From the NCBI GenBank assembly GCA_964644045.1, contig CAZXUK010000030.1, forward strand, positions 1 through 10,880: 10,880 nucleotides of DNA, in the 5' to 3' direction. The DNA is from JAIOTG01 sp964644045. Lineage in GTDB: Bacteria; Patescibacteriota; Patescibacteriia; Patescibacteriales; JAGXOH01. Both the position numbers and the translations under genes were made by a program. The notes beneath the pieces are model-generated. The model was not told the DNA's origin. It did not search any database and saw only the letters and a list, made by a program, of their open reading frames with translations. Shown one piece after another: positions 1-5,418 of this stretch. How positions within the stretch are numbered: the stretch's first letter is position 1; the number at the start of each line of letters is the position of its first letter.

Positions 1-1
1 T

Positions 2-37
2 GGGTAGGACATTTCTATTTCCCCCGGGTAGGACATT
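2..37. repeat. Two direct copies of GGGTAGGACATT, possible end of a mobile element
   Basis: The 12-base motif GGGTAGGACATT occurs at 2-13 and again at 26-37, a 24-base period, each copy followed by a similar T/A-rich tail (TCTATTT, ATCATTT). A weaker relative, TGGCACATTACCA, follows at 48-60 and covers the stop codon of the neighbouring alkyltransferase gene. Short tandem GGACATT-type motifs recall the terminal binding sites of some IS481/IS3-like insertion sequences; that comparison is from memory. No transposase is visible because the window starts here. It could equally be a local intergenic repeat. Confidence 0.4.
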
Positions 38-54
38 ATCATTTCACTGGCACA

Positions 55-354
55 TTACCAATGTTTCAAAAATTTATGTAAATCAATACAACCGAATTTT
101 ATTTCTATTCCCTCCTTTTTAAGAAGCCGAATTTTTTTCTCTGTCCCTAAAACATATCCCCCCAAAAATCCGTCGCTCCTAATTACGCGATGACAAGGAA
201 CTTTAATTAGATCCCGGTTCTTAGCCAAGGCGTTGGCCACAGCCCGAGAAGCGCGGGGTTTTCCCAGAGATGAAGCCAGCTCTTTATAAGTAGATACTTT
301 CCCTTTGGGAATTTCCTTGACTTTTTTTAAAACTTGTTTTTCAAAATCACTCAT
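55..354 (-). CDS. O6-alkylguanine-DNA alkyltransferase-like protein (MGMT/Ogt C-terminal domain)
   Basis: This 99-residue protein consists of only the DNA-binding and active-site domain of the Ogt/MGMT family, which repairs O6-alkylguanine by moving the alkyl group to a cysteine of the protein itself. The signature PCHRVI is present with C54 as the acceptor. A Tyr in STYKELA (Y23), the arginine-finger region ASRAVANAL (R37), N46 and the GGY segment near 65-67 match the family by eye. Alkyltransferase-like (ATL) proteins have the same short form but replace the Cys with Trp, so this one should be catalytically competent or is a Cys-containing ATL relative. It lacks the N-terminal domain of full-length Ada/Ogt proteins, which is common in small genomes. 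The start has no Shine-Dalgarno sequence. A TATAAT-like -10 lies on the minus strand at 378-373, but I see no convincing -35. The gene is divergent from the tRNA, and its stop lies next to the GGACATT repeats. Suicide repair versus damage flagging cannot be decided from sequence. Confidence 0.9.
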   Translation of the reverse strand: MSDFEKQVLKKVKEIPKGKVSTYKELASSLGKPRASRAVANALAKNRDLIKVPCHRVIRSDGFLGGYVLGTEKKIRLLKKEGIEIKFGCIDLHKFLKHW

Positions 355-398
355 AAAAATTTGAATATTCTAATTATAATATAACAAATTTAAAAAAA

Positions 399-427
399 TT
401 GAAAATTAAAAAACAATATGATAAAAT
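399..427 (+). promoter_or_regulatory. Sigma70-type promoter ahead of tRNA-Pro
   Basis: TTGAAA at 399-404 and TAAAAT at 422-427 are separated by exactly 17 bases, a good match to the vegetative consensus. Transcription would begin near 434, giving a leader of about 36 bases before the tRNA at 470. The surrounding DNA is very A/T-rich, so a chance match is possible, but spacing and position fit. Confidence 0.5.
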
Positions 428-469
428 AAAAAAACTAAATTCATCTTTTTGGGATTTTTTATTTTAAAG

Positions 470-540
470 CGGGGTGTAGTATAATGGTAGTACGCGCCCA
501 TGGGGTGGGTGTAGCCTGGGTTCAATTCCCAGCACCCCGA
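470..540 (+). tRNA. tRNA-Pro (anticodon GGG)
   Basis: A complete cloverleaf can be drawn. The acceptor stem CGGGGTG (470-476) pairs with CACCCCG (533-539), and A540 is the discriminator. U8 and A9 are at 477-478. The D stem GTA (479-481) pairs with TAC (491-493), and the loop carries GG at 486-487. The anticodon stem CGCCC (495-499) pairs with GGGTG (507-511) with one G-U pair. The loop 500-506 reads ATGGGGT, giving anticodon GGG (502-504) with G at position 37, as expected for proline tRNAs. The T stem CTGGG (516-520) pairs with CCCAG (528-532) around TTCAATT. The C1-G72 pair and A73 are also typical of tRNA-Pro. It reads CCC and CCU codons. The 3' CCA is not encoded, since the next bases are CAAAAA, so a CCA-adding enzyme is needed. 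No terminator follows, so read-through into the LCP gene is possible. Confidence 0.96.
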
Positions 541-552
541 CAAAAATCAAAT

Positions 553-581
553 TTGTCAAATCAAACCCAAAAAGTTATAAT
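553..581 (+). promoter_or_regulatory. Sigma70-type promoter for the LCP-der-pth run
   Basis: TTGTCA at 553-558 and a perfect TATAAT at 576-581 are separated by 17 bases. The predicted start of transcription near 588 leaves a leader of under 30 bases before the ATG at 616. It lies just downstream of the tRNA 3' end and is the strongest promoter-like sequence I can find in the window. Confidence 0.65.
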
Positions 582-615
582 AAAAATAACTTTTTTAATT
601 TAAGTTTTTTATTAT

Positions 616-2118
616 ATGGATATAATTGACTTGCGAGAAATTAAAAAACAAAGGGAGGAAGAAAAAGAAAAATCAAAAGAACAAATTGAGCCCTCGGTTT
701 CCAAGCCTCCAAAGAGCAAATTTAAAATTATCTGTAAATTTTCAGCCTATTTAGCTGTTTTTTTTATTATCGGAAGTTTTCTTTTTTTGAATAATTTTTT
801 TGTTATTTTCGGGGGAGAGTCCGAAGGGAATTCTTTTTGGGATAAAGTGCCGGTAATCGGCCAAATCAAGCATTTGGCCGAAAGTTCGGATAAAAAATTA
901 GGGGGGGGAAAAAATGATCGCATAAATGTATTGCTTCTGGGAATGGGAGGCAAAAAACACGAAGGAGGATATCTTACCGACACTATAATATTAGCCAGCT
1001 TAAAACCCTCTACCCAGGAGGTGGCTCTCCTTTCTATCCCTCGAGATCTAAATGTTCCCGTGGAAGGCAGGGGAAAATTAAAAATAAACAGTATTAATGC
1101 TTATGCGGAACTTGAAGAAAAAGGCAGTGGAGGAGAAGCTACTCGGCAAGCCCTAAGCAATTTATTGGATATCCCTATCCACTATTATGCCCGGGTGGAT
1201 TTTCAGGGTTTTATTAATATAATTAATGAACTGGGTGGTATTAGAGTTTATGTGGAAGAAACTTTGGATGATTATAAATATCCCATAATGGGAAGAGAAA
1301 AAGCGGAAAACTATAATTCCAGATTTGAACACCTTCATATTGAAAAAGGGTGGCAAAAAATGGATGGAGAATTAGCTTTAAAATATGCCCGCTCCCGGCA
1401 TGCCGGGGGTTCTCAAGGATCGGATTTTGCTCGCGCCCGCCGACAACAAAAAGTTTTGGAAGCGACCAAAAGAAAATTCGAATCCACCAGTTTAGTCTTA
1501 AAGCCGGCCTTAATTTCCGGAATAATGAAAGAATTAAAAGATCATATCAGAACCAATATGCAAATCTGGGAAATAATTAAATTCTGGAAACTGGGCAAAA
1601 AAGTGGATAAAAACAAAATTTATCAGGAAGTTCTGGATGACAGTCCCAGTGGTCTTTTAACCAGTTATTTTTCCACTTCTACCGGATATATACTTCTTCC
1701 CAGGGGCGGAGATTACGGAGAAATAAAATACTTGGTTCAAAATATTTTTTCCAGCCAAAAAAACGATCAAAATTCCAAACAAATTCCGTCCGTAGAAGCA
1801 AACTTAGAAATAAGGAACGGAACCTGGACAAACGGATTGGCGGGTAGAAAGGCGGTAGACTTGAAAAAATACGGCTTTGAAATAATCAGAATCGGAAACA
1901 GCGAAAAAAAGAATTTTCAAAAATCGGTTATTTATGATCTTACTTTCGGAAATAAAATAGAGGCCCTGAAACTTCTTAAAGAAAAAACCAATGCCAATGT
2001 TTCTTTTACTATTCCGGAATGGCTAAAGGAAAATATTAAAAAAGACTTAAAGGGGGAAGAAAATCCCCAAAAACCGGATTTTCTTTTAATTTTAGGACAA
2101 AACAAAAAAGAAAAATAA
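616..2118 (+). CDS. LCP (LytR-CpsA-Psr) family cell-envelope protein with C-terminal LytR_C domain
   Basis: LCP enzymes act outside the membrane and transfer glycopolymers from lipid carriers to the cell wall; in some bacteria the acceptor may be a protein. This 500-residue protein has a charged cytoplasmic N-terminus (1-35), one membrane segment at about 38-65, and the LCP domain at about 103-290. Family motifs are seen: the Asp of YLTDTI (D122), the Arg of SIPRDL (R143), YARSR (R259, R261) and DFARARRQQ (D270, R273, R275), which bind metal and pyrophosphate in known members. Residues 393 to about 495 look like a LytR_C domain (IEIRNGT-like start at 397-403, then a YGF/V-I segment). The ATG at 616 is preceded only by A/T bases, without a Shine-Dalgarno. 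Der follows 21 bases downstream, so co-transcription is likely. A run of eight G (901-908) followed by six A lies between the membrane segment and the LCP domain. The acceptor polymer is unknown here. Confidence 0.93.
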   Translation: MDIIDLREIKKQREEEKEKSKEQIEPSVSKPPKSKFKIICKFSAYLAVFFIIGSFLFLNNFFVIFGGESEGNSFWDKVPVIGQIKHLAESSDKKLGGGKNDRINVLLLGMGGKKHEGGYLTDTIILASLKPSTQEVALLSIPRDLNVPVEGRGKLKINSINAYAELEEKGSGGEATRQALSNLLDIPIHYYARVDFQGFINIINELGGIRVYVEETLDDYKYPIMGREKAENYNSRFEHLHIEKGWQKMDGELALKYARSRHAGGSQGSDFARARRQQKVLEATKRKFESTSLVLKPALISGIMKELKDHIRTNMQIWEIIKFWKLGKKVDKNKIYQEVLDDSPSGLLTSYFSTSTGYILLPRGGDYGEIKYLVQNIFSSQKNDQNSKQIPSVEANLEIRNGTWTNGLAGRKAVDLKKYGFEIIRIGNSEKKNFQKSVIYDLTFGNKIEALKLLKEKTNANVSFTIPEWLKENIKKDLKGEENPQKPDFLLILGQNKKEK

Positions 2119-2139
2119 AATTTTTCCTTTATTAAAAAA

Positions 2140-3498
2140 ATGGAGAAGAAGAAAACTTTATATCAAGTGGCAATATTCGGAAGAACCAATGTAGGTAAAT
2201 CTACTCTTTTTAATCGTTTAACCGAGTCCAATCAAGCTCTGACCTCAAAAACAGAAGGAACTACCCGCGACAGTAATGTGGGGGAAGTAACCTGGAGAGG
2301 AAAAAAATTAGAATTAGTGGATACCGGGGGAGTAATTGATGAAAACTCGGGAAAATTATTCTCTCGCCCTCCGAAAAATCAAGAATCTTTGGAACAAAAA
2401 ATACAAAAACAGGCCTTGAATTTTATCAAAAACAGCGATCTGATTATTTTTTTGGTAGATGTTAAAACCGGTCTGCTCCCTCAAGATGAACAAATGGCTC
2501 AATACCTTAAAAAAATAGATAAAAAAAACATTCTCTTGGTGGTCAACAAGGTAGATGACATTAAATATCATCCGGAAATTGCCGAGTTTAATAAGTTGGG
2601 ATTGGGAAATCCTGCCCCTGTTTCGGTCATTACCGGCTCGGGTACAGGAGACTTGCTTGATCTTATAGTTAAAAAAATTAAAGGGGGCAAAAAACAAGAA
2701 ATAGAAACAAAAAAAGAAAATATCCCGGTTTGTATAATAGGAAAACCCAATGTGGGCAAATCTTCCCTGCTTAATTCCATCTTGGGAGAAGAAAAAGTAA
2801 TTGTTAGCGATGTGCCTCACACTACTCGCGAACCCCAAAATACGGAAATAGTCTACAAGGAAAAAACCATTGCCTTAATAGATACAGCCGGAATCAGCCG
2901 CAAGGGTACAAAAACCAAGAGTTTGGAAAACTTGGGAATTAAAAAATCTCTGGCTTCTTTAAAAAAATCCCTGATAGCCCTTTTGATTATAGATATTGCC
3001 GAAGGAATTACTCACCAGGATTGCCGCTTAGTAGAAGAAATAACCAATAGAGGTAAAAGCGTAATTATTATAGCCAATAAATGGGATTTAATAAAGGAAA
3101 AAAACACTAAGGAATTCACCCTTTATATAAACAGAAAATTTCCTTTCGCCTCTTGGGCTCCCATACATTTTGTCTCCGCACAAACCGGACGCAAAGTAAA
3201 TAAAATATTGGATTCAATAATTCAATCCCACCAAGAACGCCATAGAGAATTAAGCCAATCTCAATTAGACAAATTTTTAAATCGCGTGGTCAAACTTCAC
3301 CCCCCGGCCAAAGCAAAAGGTATAAAAGCTCCATATATTTATAAAATAAATCAAACCGGGGTCAATCCTCCGGAATTTTGCCTTAAAATAGGGAGTAAAG
3401 ACACCCTTCACACTTCTTATATTAATTTTATTAAAAACCAACTCAGGGAAAAGTTTGGCTTCTCGGCCACTCCCATAAAAATTTACATTCAAAAATAA
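2140..3498 (+). CDS. der: Ribosome assembly GTPase Der (EngA)
   Basis: Der is a double GTPase that binds the 50S subunit during its maturation. This 452-residue protein has the full family layout. GTPase 1 shows G1 GRTNVGKS (14-21), G3 DTGG (61-64) and G4 NKVD (136-139). A Lys/Glu-rich linker runs from about 180 to 194. GTPase 2 shows GKPNVGKS (201-208), DTAG (248-251), NKWD (313-316) and the G5-type SAQ (346-348). The C-terminal KH-like domain occupies about 355-452, with the family-like stretch KLHPPAKAKG. Two oddities stand out. Residues about 69-83 after DTGG are longer than I expect. The second switch I reads PHTTRE where GTTRD is usual. The start ATG lacks a Shine-Dalgarno sequence. Pth starts two bases after the stop, so the two genes are almost certainly translated from one message. 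Confidence 0.97.
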   Translation: MEKKKTLYQVAIFGRTNVGKSTLFNRLTESNQALTSKTEGTTRDSNVGEVTWRGKKLELVDTGGVIDENSGKLFSRPPKNQESLEQKIQKQALNFIKNSDLIIFLVDVKTGLLPQDEQMAQYLKKIDKKNILLVVNKVDDIKYHPEIAEFNKLGLGNPAPVSVITGSGTGDLLDLIVKKIKGGKKQEIETKKENIPVCIIGKPNVGKSSLLNSILGEEKVIVSDVPHTTREPQNTEIVYKEKTIALIDTAGISRKGTKTKSLENLGIKKSLASLKKSLIALLIIDIAEGITHQDCRLVEEITNRGKSVIIIANKWDLIKEKNTKEFTLYINRKFPFASWAPIHFVSAQTGRKVNKILDSIIQSHQERHRELSQSQLDKFLNRVVKLHPPAKAKGIKAPYIYKINQTGVNPPEFCLKIGSKDTLHTSYINFIKNQLREKFGFSATPIKIYIQK

Positions 3499-3500
3499 AT

Positions 3501-4043
3501 ATGAAAATCATAATCGGCCTGGGAAATCCGGGTGAAAAATATAAACAAACCAGACACAACGCCGGTTTTTTGTTTTTGGAAGATTGGGCAGAAGAAGAAA
3601 ACTTAAATTGGAGCCAAAATAAAAAATTCGCTTCTTTGATGGCAAAAAAAGAGAGGATCTTTTTGGTTAAACCTTTAACCTATATGAACAATTCCGGTTG
3701 GGCGGTTAAAAATATTTTATCTTACTATAAATTGCTCCCCAAAAAAATATTTGGTTATAATAAAAATTCTGATCTTTCCGAGGTTTTAACTGTGGTCCAT
3801 GATGATCTGGATATCCCTTTGGGAGAATATAAAATCTCTATTAATTCCGGAAGCGCGGGGCATAAAGGAGTGCAATCAATTATTGACCACTTAAAAACCA
3901 AAAATTTTAAAAGGATAAGAATAGGCGCATCTTCTCCGGGGTTAAAGAATTCAACGGAAAAACACGTCTTACAAAAGCTGAAAACTCGGGAAAAAGAAAT
4001 TTTAAAAAAAACGATCAAAAAAATCAGAAAAAAAGAATTTTAA
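3501..4043 (+). CDS. pth: Peptidyl-tRNA hydrolase
   Basis: Pth cleaves the ester bond of peptidyl-tRNAs released from stalled ribosomes and so recycles tRNA. The 180-residue protein opens with IGLGNPG and has TRHNAG with the catalytic His at H19. By eye, N9, N63 (in TYMNNSG) and D101 (in VHDDLD) correspond to Asn10, Asn68 and Asp93 of the E. coli enzyme. The position matching E. coli Asn114, in GGHNGL, is Lys here (GHKGV, K122). About 13 residues (roughly 84-96, YNKNSDLSEV and neighbours) are inserted before the VVHDD strand. The C-terminus is short and Lys-rich. It is the last gene of the LCP-der-pth run, with a terminator overlapping the stop codon. The start has no Shine-Dalgarno and probably depends on coupling to der. 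Confidence 0.96.
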   Translation: MKIIIGLGNPGEKYKQTRHNAGFLFLEDWAEEENLNWSQNKKFASLMAKKERIFLVKPLTYMNNSGWAVKNILSYYKLLPKKIFGYNKNSDLSEVLTVVHDDLDIPLGEYKISINSGSAGHKGVQSIIDHLKTKNFKRIRIGASSPGLKNSTEKHVLQKLKTREKEILKKTIKKIRKKEF

Positions 4044-4073
4044 AAAGCCGCTTTTTAAAAAAACGGCTTTTTT
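4042..4073 (+). terminator. Rho-independent terminator after pth
   Basis: AAAAAGCCG (4042-4050) pairs with CGGCTTTTT (4064-4072), and the loop region C-TTTTT-AAAAAAA can pair internally. The descending arm ends in a run of T. The stem starts inside the pth stop codon. Because the arms begin and end in A and T runs, it could stop transcription on either strand. Confidence 0.8.
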
Positions 4074-4079
4074 ATATAT

Positions 4080-4191
4080 AAATGGTTTCCGATTTGCTAC
4101 CTAGAAGCCAAGGATTCCCTTTAAGGTAAGACCGAGCCAGGAGGGTAGCTGGTAATACCAAAACTTCTAGGAAGCAGATCGGAAACCATTT
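4080..4191. ncRNA. Long hairpin element of unknown function (candidate structured RNA or MITE-like element)
   Basis: The left arm 4080-4107 and the right arm 4164-4191 are complementary over 28 positions: 26 Watson-Crick pairs, one T-G pair (4094/4177) and one A-A mismatch (4099/4172). The 56-base interior could form two further short stems: AAGG (4110-4113) with CCTT (4118-4121) around ATTC, and GGTA (4125-4128) with TACC (4156-4159). The second encloses CCAG (4137-4140) with CTGG (4149-4152). Together this draws as a three-way junction. TTTTT (4189-4193) follows the + strand arm, as at a terminator, but the pth terminator lies only a few bases upstream and I see no + strand promoter between. 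Alternatives are a small transposon-derived repeat with 28-base terminal inverted repeats, or a minus-strand small RNA ending at the pth terminator. I do not recognise a known RNA family. The pairing is directly visible; that it acts as an RNA is inference. Confidence 0.45.
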
Positions 4192-4219
4192 TTGAAATTT
4201 ATTTTTAAAAATGCTATTA

Positions 4220-4262
4220 TCTTGAAAAATGTCTTGAATGTCTTGAAAAAACACTTTAATAT
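4220..4262 (+). promoter_or_regulatory. Three TCTTGAA repeats with possible dprA promoter
   Basis: TCTTGAA occurs at 4220-4226, 4232-4238 and 4241-4247. TTGAAT (4234-4239) from the middle copy and TAATAT (4257-4262) are 17 bases apart and could be the dprA promoter, starting transcription near 4269. The match to consensus is only moderate. The repeated element may be duplicated -35 sequence or a binding site. Confidence 0.35.
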
Positions 4263-4276
4263 AACTTTTTATATTA

Positions 4277-4296
4277 ACATAATTATATAATTATGT
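4277..4296. repeat. 20-base perfect palindrome covering the dprA start codon
   Basis: ACATAATTAT at 4277-4286 is followed directly by its exact reverse complement at 4287-4296. The ATG of dprA at 4293-4295 lies in the right half. As DNA it could be an operator; as RNA it could only form a weak A/U stem. The sequence is A/T-rich, so chance is not excluded. Confidence 0.45.
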
Positions 4297-5402
4297 CAAG
4301 AGATATAAATTTTTATAAGTATCTATTGGCCCTAAATTATTTTCCCGCTTTTGGCCCCGTAAGCTTGAGAAAAATTTGGAATCGATTTTCTTCTCCTCGA
4401 GAAATTTGGAAAGCCAAAAGCGAAAGCTTAATTAAAGCCGGAATAAAGAGAGAAACCGCTTTATCCTTTATCGAGGCAAGGAAAAAAATTAATCCGGATC
4501 TTGCTTGGGAAAAATTGAAAAAAGAAAACATACAAATAATCAGTTTTAAAGATGAGGAATACCCTTCCTGGTTAAAAGAAATTTATGCTCCTCCTTTGGC
4601 TCTTTATTACAAAGGAAATATAAAACTACTCAAATCAGACTCTTTGGCGATCGTGGGGTCTCGAAAGTGTACTTCTTACGGACAAAAATCCTTGGAGGTA
4701 ATAGGTAAAAAATTACTAAATAATTATCAAATTAACATTGTCAGCGGTTTGGCTTTGGGTATAGACGCCAAAGCTCACCAAGTCGCCTTAGAACAAAACG
4801 AAAAAACCATTGCCGTTTTGGGCTCCGGACTCAATCAAAAAAACATTTATCCGGCCAGCAATCAATCCTTGGCCCAGAAAATAATTAAACAAAACGGTTT
4901 GTTGTTATCAGAATTTCCTCCCGGAGTTCCGGCTCTAAAACATCACTTTCCGCAACGGAACAGGATCATCTCCGGAATAAGCAAGGGCGTGTGGATAGTG
5001 GAAGCGGCTAAAAGATCCGGAGCTTTAATCACGGCTCGCTATGCCCTGGAACAAAATCGGGAAGTAATGGCCTTGCCCGGAAATATTTTTTCCAGTGCCT
5101 CTCAGGGAGCCAATCAATTAATTAAACAAGGGGCTTATTTAATAGACTCGGAAGAAGAAATAGGAAAAACACTTGATTTGACTAAAAAAGAAAAATCGGC
5201 TATTAATAATAAACAAGCTGAAATTAATCTCTCAGAAAAAGAAAAAAAAATACTTTCCCAAATATCAAAAGAACCTTGCCATATAAACCAGATCAGTCGA
5301 CAAAACAATTTAAATATATCTGAAGTGAATAGTCTTTTGAGCTCAATGGAATTAAAAGGTTTGATTTATAACCTCGGGGAAAATAAATATATAAAAAATT
5401 AA
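4293..5402 (+). CDS. dprA: DNA-processing protein DprA (Smf)
   Basis: DprA binds incoming single-stranded DNA during natural transformation, protects it and loads RecA. The 369-residue protein has the three usual parts. An N-terminal helical SAM/HhH-like region spans about 1-70. A Rossmann-like DprA/Smf core spans about 80-295, with VGSRK (121-125), SGLALGIDAKAH (151-162), LGSGL (176-180), YPASN (186-190), SEFPPG (206-211), FPQRNRIISG (219-228) and RSGALITARYALEQ (241-254). A C-terminal winged-helix-like domain spans about 311-369. The G-S/T-R and RSGALIT motifs are the phosphate/ssDNA-binding elements of the family. The ATG at 4293 lies in a palindrome and has no Shine-Dalgarno. TopA follows 16 bases after the stop, so the pair is likely co-transcribed; dprA next to topA is a familiar bacterial arrangement. 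No other competence gene is visible in this window. Confidence 0.96.
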   Translation: MSRDINFYKYLLALNYFPAFGPVSLRKIWNRFSSPREIWKAKSESLIKAGIKRETALSFIEARKKINPDLAWEKLKKENIQIISFKDEEYPSWLKEIYAPPLALYYKGNIKLLKSDSLAIVGSRKCTSYGQKSLEVIGKKLLNNYQINIVSGLALGIDAKAHQVALEQNEKTIAVLGSGLNQKNIYPASNQSLAQKIIKQNGLLLSEFPPGVPALKHHFPQRNRIISGISKGVWIVEAAKRSGALITARYALEQNREVMALPGNIFSSASQGANQLIKQGAYLIDSEEEIGKTLDLTKKEKSAINNKQAEINLSEKEKKILSQISKEPCHINQISRQNNLNISEVNSLLSSMELKGLIYNLGENKYIKN

Positions 5403-5418
5403 TGTTTAATTTTTAAAT

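Noticed and set aside
2356..2838. Long minus-strand open frame inside der
   Set aside because: It is a shadow of the well-supported Der frame, with no recognisable domain.
4134..4159. GAGCCAG plus GGTAATACC in the hairpin interior resembles the 530 loop of 16S rRNA
   Set aside because: The spacing differs (10 bases instead of 7), flanking rRNA sequence is absent, and the surrounding stem is unrelated; probably chance.
4080..4191. Known riboswitch, SRP RNA, 6S RNA or hammerhead ribozyme
   Set aside because: I looked for their conserved core motifs (for example the SRP GGAAG loops and hammerhead CUGAUGA/GAAA) and found none.
4072..4254. 60-codon open frame on the minus strand across the hairpin element
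   Set aside because: It runs through both arms of the inverted repeat and has low-complexity composition with no recognisable motif; structure explains the region better.
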